DNA of 64,000 nt from Rhynochetos jubatus (Eukaryota; Chordata; Aves; Eurypygiformes; Rhynochetidae), in contig CM050654.1 in assembly GCA_027574665.1 (NCBI GenBank), forward strand, positions 13,200,142 to 13,264,141, in the 5' to 3' direction. Below the pieces are notes generated by a model. The model was not told the DNA's origin, made no database searches, and worked only from the letters and a program-made list of their open reading frames with translations. Made by a program: the position numbers and the translations under genes. Shown here piece by piece: positions 13,501 to 28,500 of the stretch (positions are counted from its first letter, which is position 1; every line of letters begins with the position of its first letter).

Positions 13501-16500
13501 AAGTGCAGCACTGTGTGTTAATGACAAACACGTGACAGCATTCTCCACCTACAAAATGGGTAAAAATCAAGTCTACACATTTAACACTTTAAATGTCGCA
13601 AAGTCTCAATTTTTCTCACCACAAAACTCACAATCACCACTGTGTCATGTAACTATGTAGAACTGGATAAGCTTACCCAATAGCTTTTGCAATATAACCA
13701 AAAGTGTTCACTGTGGCTCTTCGGATAGCTTTCTTGTGAGCTTTCAATAGTTCAAGCAGTTCAAAGCAGATCCTCATCCACTCTCTTGCAGAAACATACT
13801 CTGCACCTCTGAAAGACAATGAAGCAAGTCACCTCTTCAGTGATGTTACAGGTTTTTAAATAAACCCACATAAATTAGAGCACCTATTCACTTGCTATCA
13901 GCAGAAGGATACTGCTTAGGCAAATCCCTTAATTAGGTATCTGTTAACATTAGACCTTCACTGGTTACCCGGGTACTCAAAATTCACTATACTGAGCACA
14001 TTAAGAGTCTGCATAAATGAATGACGTACTACTTACGAAGTGTTTGCAAAATACTAGAATACATTCAACAGACCATCTGCTAAATCTCATCTTCAACTAT
14101 ATACACCACTTAATAAACAGCAAGAGATATGACAATAAATACCCAGGTGCCAAACTCAAACTCAACTTTAGCTTTTGCTACAGCAATTACGCACACAGAG
14201 GGTCCCATTTTTATCACCAGCCAGCTTACCGGTCTGCAATACGCCCAACAAGATCAATACAATTCTCCTGTACTTTCTCATGTCTGTTCTTCAAAATAGG
14301 TGTAAGCCGTGGCAGCAGATCTTTGATGGGTGGTGTCATCTTGTGCATACCTATTGAATTTAAAGAGGCACATTTAGTTTTATAATGCCTTGCCATTTTG
14401 CTCTTCAACAGTCATGTCATCAATACCCAAACGTACCTATAACATTCACGATAGCCTTAAGTGCTCCAAGTATGCTGCCCAGTACTTCAGGGTATTCTTC
14501 ACCCAGGTACTCATACAACACAACACCCAAGTGTCCCATCAGTTTTTCCTACAACCAAGTAAAAAGATTTAGAAGTTAATTTTTTTTTCCTGTCTCAATA
14601 CTATGATGTACCACAGCAACTTCGGTAGGAGAAGTCAACACAATACCTCTTGACAAGTCTTCATGACAACTGCAGTACGAGAGATCAGGTCAGCTGCCTG
14701 CTGCCTAACTTTGGCCGATTTGTTGTTCAAGCGCCACAAAACGGTACCACAGATCTGTGGCAAGTAGGGTTTAACTCTTTTGCCTAGAGCATTAACCACT
14801 GTGCCAAAACCATTCAGCATCACAGAATCCTGAGTATAAAAACAACAAAAGCAAAAATCAGACCAACAGCAACACTACATTTTAATTAAACCTGACATCA
14901 TCTAAAATCGCTATTAAAACTAACATTCCAGAGCTTGTTTCTGGATTTCATTCATCAGAGCACTGACATCCAAAAAAGGATTCCAAAAACCTAACTTGGA
15001 AGCATACATTTCTGTATAACCAGCTGTGAGCTTAGCTTACAATTAAAGCGATCCAAGTACTAAATGCCCTTGGCCATACCTCTGTGGTCTGTTCCTGAAA
15101 GGCGTACAGGATACCATCAATAAGTTGTTCTTCCAGCTTGTGATCAATGTCTGCTGCCCCCAGATTTCCCATTATCTTCTCAATTGTTTCCATGACCATT
15201 TTTCTGTACTGCTCAGCTTCATCTTTCAGATCATCCACAATTCTAGAAATAATTTCTGCTGCTCCAACTTTATTTGCCAGCTCCACAGTTGTATCAACCA
15301 ACTGAAATACACAAACGTTAAGTGAATAAGCATTGTTAAAATCTACTTTCTATGTCTTGAAAATAAATTTCCCTAGTTTGAAGAGGAGAAACAGCATCAT
15401 GCGTGTTATTGCCCACCACAGACAACTGGTTTTACCTTTGTGTAAAACATTGGATGATTTCCAACACAAATGAGGTGAACTACCCCACCTTACAGCTTAT
15501 GTAGACTCATATTCACAGACGAAGAATGCCTTGATAGCCCCCCAAGAACCTGTTAATCTTCTAGCTATGCAACATCTAAATCACTAGTCCAAAGAAAATT
15601 CAGGTTCAGGATATACAAGACAGAATTCAGCATCCAGCCTGAATGAACACCAATGTGAATTTTGTTGTAATGTAAATCACATTCCAACTAAAAAGCACAA
15701 ACTACCTGTCTGTAATTTCTTCTGTCCAATGCCATTCTGTGTTGCCAGAAGTGTTTGAAAAAAGGTGGCAAGATTTCTGTTTTAATGTAGTTTGCTTCAA
15801 CACCATCTGTACCACAACACTGCTTCACCACCTGGTGGGAAATAAAAATCCAACAACTTTTAACTTGGCATAGGTTTTGGAGTTTTGGGTTTGTTTGTTT
15901 TTGTTTTTTTTTTTAAGGGAAAACACAGATATTGGATATTAGTGCTAAACAATCATTTTGACATACCTTCAACACAATTTTTTTCATCTCTTCATCAGGA
16001 GACTGGAACTCTCTGATAAGGATTAGCATGACTTCTCTGGTATAATAGTTTGCATACTCAGCATCCATGAGTGGAATCAAGTAACCAATAGCCTTCAAAA
16101 AGGCAGCCAAACCCTATTTAAATGCAGAAATATGTCTCTAATGAGTTACAGAAGATATACACTGATTTCAGTTCAAACTAAAGAAAGTATTTTAGATATA
16201 CCTTTCCTCTGTGCTGACGTATACCCTTCCATAAAGGCTTCAGAACAGAATCAAATGACTCAATACCATAGGGAGTAGCTGCCTCAGCCAAGGCGGCAAT
16301 AGCCAAAGCACTGATGGTGCGAACTTTCTGCTGCTCATCCACCAGACCTGCAAGAGAACAGTGTTTAGGACCACTTCTTGTGACTTAAGTTCAAAATAGG
16401 AAAAACAGAGGGGCAGTATAAATGGGATTAACTTATTTTCAGGGTAACTGAAACACTATTTGTCTTTCAGTCTGCTGACCCGTTTCTCAGTGTCAAAAGA

Positions 16501-19500
16501 ACATCAAAGGCCCTTACTATCACCGTGCCTCAGTGGGGTATGAAAAATCTTTGAAATATAAAGTGAATTTAAAAAATCTTAGCCTGGGAAAGCAGAACTT
16601 ACCATGTTCAATAATTTCAACCAAGCTCCTGAGGTGAGGCAAAATAGCACAGCCCATGAGAATCGCAATCTGCTGCACAATCTTGATGCCAGTATGCCTA
16701 GCCTGCCAGGATTTTTTGCTTTTACAGACAGCTTTCAAGAAGGGTAACAGAGAAGGAATGCCCAAAGCAGAGGCAACGACAGCAAAGGCTCGAGCTGTTG
16801 TATTTCGCACATATTCATCCATATTATCAATATCAGGTCGCATTGTAGAGATCATTGTTGCCAAACCAGCAGCCTGAAACAAAAACACAGAAAACAAACT
16901 GATTGGATTTATGAACAGCATGGTTAATTCTTCCGCCATGCCTATAAACATGCAGCTATATGCAAGCTAACTCGGTGCCTTAATGAAGAATGGAACTTTA
17001 CCTTAGCCAAGTTTGAAATGATTTCTCTGCCTTCCACTCTCGCATAGTAGTCTTCATCAATCAGCAGCGGTTCAATAACGACAAGAATCTGAAAAGATGA
17101 ACAAATTTATATTTTTATTCATTAATACTTTTAGTATTACTTCTGGCCCTAATAGATTCAGTGAAACAGAGATGATTCCACGGATCCAAGCTTTAAGATG
17201 AAAGGAAAATTAAATCCATTATACTCTTTTTACAGCTCTGCCTCTAAAGGACTTGGCCTGGAGATACTTCCTAGATCAGGTTTGATCCCCTTCCCACCCT
17301 AAAGTGTGCACATATCATGTTTACATCGTGCCTTAATGCTATAAAGCCCACATTCCAGCACACTACAAGTCTGGCTTAAGAAGAAATATAAAGCCAATTA
17401 CATTTAAAAAATATGGTACTGTCCTCTTCTGATACGCAAGTAAGATATACTCTTCTCTCAGCAACCATCAGAGAAAACAAACCAAAGATGAAATATTAAA
17501 CTGTACCAGACCTTGTGTACATACGGTCGGACCAAGTCATCCAGTTTGTAAAGAATTCTGTCAATGACTTTGACAAGCAAGTGACGCTCCTGATCTTCAA
17601 GCGTTGGTGACATCAGCAGAGGTAGAATCTGATTAAACAATGGCCCTGCTCCAAATTCACGAGCTTTATCAGTTATTTGTCGCAATGCGGCCTAAACAAA
17701 ACCAAACAGCATATTGGTTAAACTAAGGAAACAACACTGAACAACTACAAAACGGGTAGATATTAACCAGGTTAAAATGTAATTCCCTGTAACAACAGGC
17801 TTCAAAATACTTGCTCTTACCACTGCAAAATTCTACTACAAACAATTTTATGCTGATCTGTTTAAGAACGTATGGATGAAGAGAAACACCCTGATATTAG
17901 CTCCCAGATGTTCAATTTCCAAGAAAAGCATGCTCCTCGTCTAATATTAAGAATGGCTCCATTTGAAAAATAGCTCTTACAGCACTTGCACCTAGGCAGC
18001 TTGGTGCTATGGTCGATTTAGAGCAAACCAGTGGAGGAAAAGACTGCTAATGTATTCCATAATCTGTAAGGCTGAAACTTAAATTAGCAGTGTAGCTCTA
18101 AGTTAAGTGTAAGAAGCAAAATCCAACACATTACAACACTCTAAGCAAAAAGCACTATAAATCTAGTTTCTCCTAACTTAAAAATATATGTCACATACTG
18201 TACAAAGAGCAGCAAAACTTAATCACACTGAATGACCAAAAAACCCACACAGATATAGAAGAGGAAGACAGCACTGCAGAGATATCAAAGTTTACGAGAT
18301 AAGCTTAAAGAGAATACCATGGACAACTGTAGGAGAAAAGGTTAGTCTGAAACTAAATCTGAGAACAAATGCCGATTTTTCAAAAATGAAAGCACATAAA
18401 CACACGACAACTCATCTTACCTTTCTCATGGGAGGCGTGCCATTTTTTATTTTCAGAAGTAATTTCATTATTTTTCTCTCCTTCTGTTCTTCAGGACTTA
18501 GAGTTGATTCATCAACATCAACCTACAAATAATTCCAGACAAATGAATAGACATTGCTACACAGAATAAAACAGGAAACTTAAAAACAGCAAGAGTGAAA
18601 TCTCATTTACCAGGAGTTTATCAAAATACTGGATATCATCTGGTTTTAGGAATGGAAGATTGCCAGATGGCTGGTCATTAACACTCTTCATAGTCCGATC
18701 TTCTGTCTGCATGTGGAATCCAGTCATACCACCCAAAGGTGTTGGAGTTGCTGTAAGTTTACGGGCTGGAGTGCGAATAGGTACATAACCAGCTGGGGGG
18801 GGAAGAACCTACAGAATAAAGAACAAAACATGGTAACAACCGTACCACAGCACACATCTCCACAGCCTGCAAGACAGAAAACTTATCTTTTCACAACAGA
18901 TAAAAAGAGGAGGGCATCAAACAAATGTAGTAATGTTTCATGTATCTTCCATTTCATTAGCTTGGGGATTTGTGCGAGTGTTGTTACATACATTAGATCC
19001 ATATTCACAGCAATACAAATTCACCCTGACAGTCTGTATTCATGCTTATCCTGTACTGATGACATTTCAGAAGAAAGCTCACTTCCACTGCTGAGAGCTT
19101 GGGTAATTAACTCTGAGGTCTCTTCACAAAGTATTAAAGCAGCCCTTCAATATCTCTATCAAAACAACATACTTGCTAACTTAGATTTTGTGACTCTTCT
19201 ACGTTTTTCTACATCTGGACGCAGTAATTTTATCAGTCCGTTCAGAGCTCATTTTTGGCCTGGACAGGCATTCCCAACATTGAGAAGCAGAATAACAACC
19301 TGCCTTTGTGATCACCTTTAGTTCTCCCTTTCTTATGGATTTACAGTACATCAGTAACTGAATAAAACATCCACAATCAATGATCAATACGTAATGTGAT
19401 TCATCCTACTTCTAGGATAACTCGGTTTTAAAAAAATCAATATATTCTGACCAAAAAAAAAATCAATCTGCTGTATTTTAAACCATATGAATTACCTTAT

Positions 19501-22500
19501 ATCCCTCTGGAAACATAGCATCCAGTTCTTCATCAGAAAGCGGTCTGTTCCTCTCATCAATTTCCCTTTCCCAACGCCAAGCCTGCAGCTGTTCAGGAGT
19601 CATGCTCATGATATGACCTATATTTAAATTTTGAAAAAATAAAAGGATTAAGAAAGAAGTTCTTCTGTATGCAGCAGATGACCTGTCTACTGAACCTTTA
19701 GGCTCCCTCCTGAGTTTAAGCTCCCACAGGACTTGAAAATTGTTGCCAGTAAGATATCAAGCTTTTAGAGAGCCTTTTATCAGTTCTTAGCAACTACACT
19801 GAACAGCAACAGACATATAACCTTCGTCTCGATCCCTCTCCAGAACCGAGGTGCTGTGGGCATGAAAAATGGTAAACGGAGCATATACTGACTGCTCTCA
19901 TAGAGGCAGGAAATCGTTAGGCGGAAGTCTATTTCAAAATACAGTATAAAGGCAAATACTTCATTACCACGAAAGAAAGTGAAGGCTTCAGAGGATGGAC
20001 CGGGCTTACCTGGTGTGGGAGTTGCCATGTTCATAGCTGGTGTACCGATGGGTGTTTTGCCAGGTGTCAGAACAGGAGTGCTGCCACCCATCTGGCTAGC
20101 AGGTGTTTCATCCCAGCGTGACTTTCTTTTACTTGCTCCTGGGGTTGGTGTCTCACCAATGGAGTCACCACCTCTATCCGTACGAGGTGTCTCAGCCCAT
20201 CCACTGCCATGTCCCGGAGTATCTAAGGAACAAAACCAAACCCATTTTTGCAGACAGCTGAACAGTATGTGCTCCAACTACAGCAGCAATATCCAAACCC
20301 ATTTTCAATAGCCCATCCTTACGTCCACACAAATCAGCAAGTATCAAATAAATAAGTACACTAGACAAAAAGTAAAGACTGTGTGGGTGAATATTCAAAA
20401 CACAGAGGTATTACACTGAACACCCAACAGACAACTTCATTCTACAAAAAAAGTATGTCATCTTGCTGAATCTTAGCATAAATGGGTAGGTAGAATTTTA
20501 AAAAATACAAAATAACTCAGATATTCTAAAAACTGGACAAAGTACTCCACACACTCCCTTGATAAAAGCATTAAGGAACGACGGTGTTTCACTGTCCTCT
20601 GACACATGAGTCTAACTAATCAGGCAGGCAAGAAAGTAATTCCCAAACTTGCTTTAATGCTAACCCCAAAAAATTAGAGTTCAAAACCAGCACACACAAA
20701 TATATCACGAAAAGCAATTCAATATGAGCTCCTCTGTGTCCTTTACACATTAAAATCCCAACTTGCAGCAGTCACTAGATACACCACAAAACTTTTCATT
20801 CCGTTTCTGAGCTGAGCTGCTTTCAGAGATGTCACTTAAACCAACAGGCAGAACTCAATGCTTCAAACTTGGACCAAACCATCACTTTGCAACAACCACT
20901 AGATGTCAGAATATAATGAATTACTACTTGCCTGACTTCTGAATCTACTGTTTACTTAAGGTACGTCCTATACAAGCAACCATTCAAAATCATGCGCTTT
21001 CCAGGTGGCCATAAATACCTCTTTCTGTTTTAGGTGTTTCGTCCCATCGATTTTTACGTGCACTGGAAGTGGCACCTCCATGGCCTGGTGTTGCATGGCC
21101 GGGCGTGTCCCGCCCGGGTGTTGCCGCTCCTGCTGGTGTATGACTGGGAGTCGGATCCCATATTTTTGAGCCTGGGGTGGCACCAGGGGTTTCGCTACCC
21201 TTTGCACGGCCTGGAGTTTCATCCCATCGCAGAGATGGTGTATGTCCAGGAGTCTATACAAGGCAAAACTGAAGGTGTTAGTATCTCTCACACTATACAG
21301 CAAGAGACAGCTAGTTACTCTTTTTCAGTAAAGAAAGACACTTCAGAGGATTAGCATTAATAGTGTCTTCTGTAGGTAAGGTGATGAACACTACAATTAT
21401 TACCTCTGCTTGATCCCAGCTGGATAGTTTTTTAGGTGTCGCACCAGGAGTCTGATCAGCTGTCTGATCCCAACGCCGTTTGCGTTTTGAAGGTGGCTGA
21501 GATGCAGCTCCATTGACGACTTTAAGCTCTCCAGCTTTAGCTTTTTCAGCTAGTTGTTGCCTAATTTCCCTCTGTGGAAGAACAAACAAACATAAACAGA
21601 TTTATTAAGATGGCCTCTTCAAATCATACCTTTAAAAGCTATTTTTCTGCGATGTCATTTTAATGCTATTTTTTGAGGTTTTGCTCAAACAGCATGTAAT
21701 TGGCACCTGTTTTAATTTCAAGTTCATTATCTTTTCAAATTCTTCTATACTGACAGAGCAATGTGTTTGGAGGGGCTGTTTTAAAACCAGTTTCTCATAA
21801 AAGGCATTATTACAACAAATGCATGCATGTGGAGAAATCTGAGTGCTGTCAATTGCTGTCACCTATATGTACAATGATTTTAACATACATGCATGTTCCA
21901 AACAAGTTCCAATTCAGTGGCGGATCAGAAAGAAAAATGTGTTCACGTGAGTTGTATCCCACAAGAAAATAAAGCCCAGAAATCCGTATTTAAAATGCTG
22001 AGATGACATTATTAAAACATCACACTAACACAGACTTTTTCACTTATCTATGGGTCCATGATCAATAAGATTGTCAAAATTATTAATTAATTCCTCAATT
22101 AAGAAAGTCAAGTAGGGTCGATCAGTATAAACCTACAGAGGTCACTGAAACGACAAGATCTTGCTCCAACTAACAATACAGCATTGCAGGTATTACTCAA
22201 GAAATCTGATTATACGAACAACAGCTTACTTATTACAATGAACTTTTAATAGCCACGAACAAGGGATTTACTTTTACTTTCTTTTTTAATGTTTTAAACC
22301 AAACACTATCCTTAAAGCAGTTGTTAGTACTGCAACATCTGTTACAAGTTCTTCAACAAAAGCTTTTTAAAACCTCCCTGAACTCCCTTTACACAGGTTT
22401 CCCAAAACAAACATCTGACACTGAATACCCCTCAATGACTGTTATTTGTCTTTCATCCTCTGAAAGAAAATAAACCAGAAGTTCAAGTGCTATAAAAAGC

Positions 22501-25500
22501 GCAGATTAAAATATATTGAAACTACTTCTCCCTCCATTGTTTAGGCATTATATAGAACAGATGGTTTTCAAAACTTTCATCTTTAAATTCCACTGACTTT
22601 CAACATGTGAAGAACAGGCTTTTGCACAGAAAAACACTCCAGACAAAATGGTAACACAATTTCCATTCCCATTTTCTTAACATGCTTTCAACGGCTGTAA
22701 AGTGAAACAAAGTTCAGGCAGAAAACCCTTCCCACACATACCTCTTCTTTTGTTAAATGCTGTTCACGCATAACATCCATGTATGTTCTGGCATTCATTT
22801 TAGGATCTGGTGTCTTCCCTCCTGCGGAAGAGAACAGCAACAGGAATGGAGCACAATGAGTACAGGACAAACACAAACTACTGACTTTTTCTACTGTCCT
22901 GCTCTAATATTATATTATTCCATGATCATTTAATTTTACTTTTTGATTGAAAATTTTAAAAATTACATGTATCTTACGTTTATTCAGTTTGCTGATCAAT
23001 TTAACCTGTTTGAACACAAACATAACTACTGCAGTTTCAAACAAATATTTTAAAGCCGATATAAATGATAAAATGACAGCACAGTTAAGAGTCTTCAGAA
23101 GTGATGGGTTCCTGGGTTGCTAATCCGGAATACGTACACTTTCGTGCCTTTGTCTCCATCAGCAGTTCTGACTTCAAGCAGCAGAATAGAAGCCTAGAAA
23201 ATTATCTCTTTACCATTAGTAACACTTTGGAAAGATATTTATATTCAAAACATTACCTTGTGTAAGCTGTTAAATCCTAGTTGTTATCTGACAATAAATA
23301 ACTACTGCATGCCTAAGTAATGTTTAAAATGTTTTATCATAGAGACCCATTTATAAGTTTGACAAATCTGGACACATCTCCCAGATCTTCCTATGTCATA
23401 TTGTACAAGGGCTTCATTAAAAACAAGAAAAGAAAAAAAAGCCACCAAAAAACCCCAAAAATCTGTCTGATGACGCTTTCCCCCTCTTCTCAAGGTACAA
23501 TTGTGATTGGGAGCTGAATGCAATACAGTACATTTACCACCACAACGATACTCACAGGTAATGGGTTTTGTATACCATATGTTGTTTTATGTTGTGTATC
23601 TTGAGTTAATTAAGCTTTTAAATACTTTACAAGAAGCCCAAGTTCATAAAAAATGAGACTTGTCAAGAAAAACACTTTTCATTAAGAAAAATGTGCGGAT
23701 TTGCTATACAAGTGGTATAGCATTATAATTTAGGGAAAAATACACTTCATAAACATTTCTATGCTGAAGATCATTGCCCAATTGGCTGTGTCATTCTGAC
23801 ACTAGCTTTGACAAGACTTTCCTTTGGAATACTTTTTCACCATAATCTACACAGGATGTGTTGAACTGCACCCTTAAGAATGCAGACAGGACTGGCATAT
23901 AGCAGTACTGCTGTAGGAAAGAAATTAAGGACAGTTAGTATGGGCCTGTGAATTCTGACAATACATGTTTATATCAATTACAATTAAGCAAGAAAAATAA
24001 TTAATATCCCTATTAATTCATGCAGGCTGAAATTCTAATTCGTAAAACCTGCAAAAGAGCTACTCATTTTAAGCCAGCAGGCACCTTATTGCCCTATGTG
24101 AAACTCACTCACCTGAAGGAAGTTTCTGTCAGACCCACTATACCCCTTTTTCCTGACTTGCAGTCTAAACTTATTAGAACAGACTTGAACTATTAATAGT
24201 ATCAAAGTCTTATAGAAGCTTTTGTTTCTTTCAGCTATACCACCTAGGTTTACATAGGATGGTAAGAATTAGGTGCTCTATTTTGAGAACTAGCATTTCA
24301 AAAGCAATAACCCTGGAAATCTATGACTTGGAATGAAAACTTTCAAGGTATTGAAAGAATTTGAGCACTCAATACACAAGTTGTTCAAAGTATAACGCAC
24401 AACCCAAAACAAAATGAAAATAGAAACCTTTAACCCTTTGTGTTTCTATGGCAATGGCTCATTATTTTCTTGTCCTTCTACCTGGAAAGAAAACTTGTAT
24501 TATAAAGATGAAGAATATGGTATCTAGGTTTTCAACCAAGTCTCTACAAAAAGGGGATGTTTAAAACAAAACTAAGTTTATAAGCATGCCAACAGAAATC
24601 AAAGGGCTAAAGACAATTAGAGACAACAAATTTCATAAAGGGTATAGAAAAGTCAAAATAAATTACCATCTGCAAAAGGATCAAGACGCTCTGGGGAAAT
24701 TATCATCATCCGCCTGTGCTTTTTGTACTCATCTTCCCGATCTGCAATCTTTTGAGGACGGTGTTCCGCAAAAGGATCATACTAAAAACAAACAACAAAA
24801 AAAAGCTTGTTAGTCACATATCTAGGAATAACAATGAGAAGTCTCTGGTGACCGTAAGCCTGTATTCATTTTCAGTACTACTACAAAGGCCTACTTTAAT
24901 CTCAAATGCAGGAATGTCAAAACACTATGATACTATAGATTTTACTTCTGTAACAGGAATTTTGTTTTTTTTTCAACACAGATTTTCTTATGAAGTAACT
25001 TTTGACAAGAATTTGCTACTTTAAGTTTATTCACTTGTTAGAAAAGTATTTCATGCTGGCAAACAAATTTCACAGAAAAATACTCCAGGAATATAAAACC
25101 TAAGCAATAACATTTTTTTTTTACAAAAACAGAAGTATAAAGGACTTCAAAAATGAAAATAACTGCAAAACTTAATATATCTGACCTATAAAAAATCTAA
25201 TAGTTTAGCATCTATGTCCACATTGCCTTTACATGCAGAAATGCTAGTATTTACCACCTCGTGATTCTAAATCAAAGCAGTAACAAGCTTAGAACATTAA
25301 TTATCATAGCCCCTTACAGACATCTTGTATTTCCAGAAGACTCGCCTTGAAAAACTTTAACACTTCCTTACCCCAATACCTAAAACAGTATTTTATTGTG
25401 CCTTAAATTAAGACGCACCTGTTCAGTAGACTGTGGTATATCATTAAGCAATGCCACTGGAGCATGATACCCTGGCTTCTTCTGGCCAAGCAAACTTGTA

Positions 25501-28500
25501 GAAGGGTAGTCGTCATCATCCTGTCAATAAAAGGACACGGCAAATTTGGCATGTTGACATTGTATTTAGATCAAGTAATGTCCAATTAACATACTGCAGT
25601 CACAGAAAAGATGAAAATGAACAACTATAATAGCTAATCCCAAATATGAGCATGAGTTTTCCTATAGCTTGCTTTATTACTCCCAAACTGCTGAATCAGA
25701 TACACCTACACACATCAATAAAAAGATAATTCGTTCTCTACAAGACTCAAGTATTCTGCAATATGCTACATTTAACCAAGTATGCTATCTACACTAGTTA
25801 TACAAGTTTGTATTTCATATTAGTACTACTGCTATAGTTCCCTAGTTGGCATGTGAAAACTGGTGCGCAATAATTACAACCATTTTTCTTGAATGCCACA
25901 AAGATATACAACACAACTTCAGTAAATTACCCTACCAAAAAGGTTCAGAAACAGTGAAAAATTCAGAAATATATTTGTTGATTTAGTTACACCTTCTCAA
26001 TCAAAATGGCAATAACAAATAATCAGAATGCTTTTGCTATTTCCTTATATTAGTAGCCAGTTTGCGTGCAATAATTTACAGCAACCCAAAAGAAAAACTA
26101 TTCTTAAAACTATGAACCTATTTCAGTGAGACCTTGTAATGTGTATTTTCAATTAAAGAATTCTTAGAAGCCTACAAATGACACACAGTACGTCACTAAA
26201 AAAAAAAAAAAAAGTATCAACTACTACTAAACGGAACCTAGTCTTCCTTCCACTTCAAAATACAATTCAGTCAGGGTAGTATGTATTGCCTACATATTTA
26301 TGGTCAGAACTGTAGTTCTGACTGCTCCTGCGACTGAAAATGTGGTCACATGTTTAACATTAGACATTAACACAAAGTAATCTTACAAGAAAGATACATA
26401 AGGAGAGCATAATACAGTGAAAAAGCCAATTCTCCAAAATTGCTCTGACATTTGAAATGCAATAGAAACAGAAATCTTAAAATATTTATTTATATTTGTT
26501 GGCCCAAATTTTATTGGATTTATTTTTTTCACCATTGCTTTTTATCTTGGCAGCAAGAACAGAACAAAGTTCATTATTCCAGGCTACGACCTCCTCCAGG
26601 CTACGTACCAGGCCACAACTTCTTGCCTTCTGCTTGGGCCTACATGACCTCCAAAGCACAATTCAGGAAGCACAAGCCAGAACTTAAGAGCTCCCCAGAT
26701 AAGACATATTTGGTCCAGTATGGCCTTAATGACAATAACTGCTTTTATTTCAGCAACTGCTATTAAAAATTACCCAAAACTAATTCCAGTATACTTAGAA
26801 CACGTGCCCTAAACAAACACATAAAATCACTTACATCTTCCAATTCTGTTGCTGCAATAGAAGTGACATATCCAGCAAACCTGCTGTCACTGCCACCATA
26901 AATCTCTTGATCATAATATCCTGTGGAATCAAGGCCTACTCCTTGTGCTTCATCAAGAGCAGGCTTTTTTCCTTGAATTTCTCGAATTTGTGCTTCGATA
27001 TCTAGGGTAAAGACAAAAAGAGACCAAGGTCTTTTTACACATACACACGAAATGCAACATTCATGTTACTATGTAGAGCAAACAGCTTATCTCAGTTTCA
27101 AATATTATCTCTAAAAAAATAAACAAATACGGCATGTAAAATTATGAAATCACAATGTTTATAAGCAGCTTTTCCTTAAGCTGTAATATTGACCAGCACA
27201 GACTACTGGAATTGCATAGCCTAAAGCAAACTATGCAAATGCACTGTTCATGTATCTCACTTTTCAAAGACAGCAGAGAAGGTAATTTACACCACAGTAA
27301 TATTTCTCAACACCACACTAACAAAATTTTCTCAACAAACGTAATCATCTCATTGAAAATGCCTTTCAAAGTGTTATCACCAATTAAATCAATTTTGCTA
27401 AAACAGATCTGTTCTAAAGAGGTAGGGCATGAGTTGACAAATCTCAGAGCACTTAATAAAACAACACTGTTACCTAACATATTGCAAAGCTGTACTATCT
27501 TAGAACAAATGAAAAAAACCCACACCTCTACTATGCCACTGGATACCAAATTAGCAAAAAATTTCGAAGTTTGGACCTGTTTCTTTTCACTGTGGCAGCT
27601 CAAATGCTATTTACTCGTGACTATTCCTGCCTACACAACCATCTGAAGTCTACTATTCTCCCGGATAACAAAAAGGTTACCCTTCAAACGGGACAGATGG
27701 GAGCTTTGTCATTCTTCTAACCTATCGGTGTCTGACTCTAATCAACTCTGGTGGCCATCTTTGACCTTAGAAATTTGGTACTTTGAGAAAGAACATTAAC
27801 TTGTTAACACAGAAAACACGGAACCAAATTAAACCATGCTTTCCTCCTACCTGCTGTAATGTAACAAGTGATTCAACCGTACTCAACAGATTAGTGATAC
27901 AGGTATATTAAGGCACAGCTAATTCCATAAAAAATATTACTATTTCCATCTGAATTTTGATTCAACAGATATCTGAGGATAATTACTTATATAATGTGAA
28001 TTTCAGTAGATCAAACAATTAGATTCATTGCCAAAGCAATACCCAAGAGTTGCACTCATGGCTGAAGGAATGCCAAGCATCCTGCTTGAGCAGGAAGGTT
28101 GGAGTCCCTTCCAACCTCAGCGATTCTGTGATTCACCCTTTCCCATCTGAAGCAGTACTGCCTGCTACATTAACTGGAGGGAAAGTTGCCAGTTTACAAA
28201 AGCTACAGGAAATTCTTTTCACAAATAACCTTAAATCTTGACTACTCTCTAGCTTTTACTATTGTTGTTAATTTTTCTTTTCCAGGATGAACACATTTCA
28301 AAATGTTTTCCCACTGCAATACCTTGCAAAAGGCACCATACTAACACTAGCTAACAAACCTGGCAAAAATTAAGATTAGAATAATTTTTTTTTAAAGGTA
28401 AGATTATTGCTAATCCAAATTACTGGAACTGAGACATAAATTGGGTGGGGGTTTGTGTTTGGTTTTTTTTAATGACTGAAATACTACAGATCAGAAATGC

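Larger units (their letters stand above)
10541..26834 (-). other. SF3B1: SF3B1 introns 2-24 (between the listed exons)
   Basis: The introns range from about 85 nt to 1.85 kb (the longest lie at 22,822-24,666, 25,521-26,834, 10,541-11,833 and 21,572-22,741). All have GT/AG ends. They are AT-rich. I recognised no snoRNA, tRNA or nested gene in them, only short simple repeats. Confidence 0.8.

Noticed and set aside
18713-19321. 202-codon plus-strand open frame
   Set aside because: Antisense to SF3B1 exon 10 and running into the neighbouring intron; no recognisable protein and no splice support.
26452-26766. 104-codon plus-strand open frame in SF3B1 intron 2
   Set aside because: No homology recognised and a local AGGCTACG duplication explains part of its pattern; likely chance.
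27155-27646. 163-codon plus-strand open frame in SF3B1 intron 1
   Set aside because: Low-complexity AT-rich composition, no domain, no promoter or poly(A) context.
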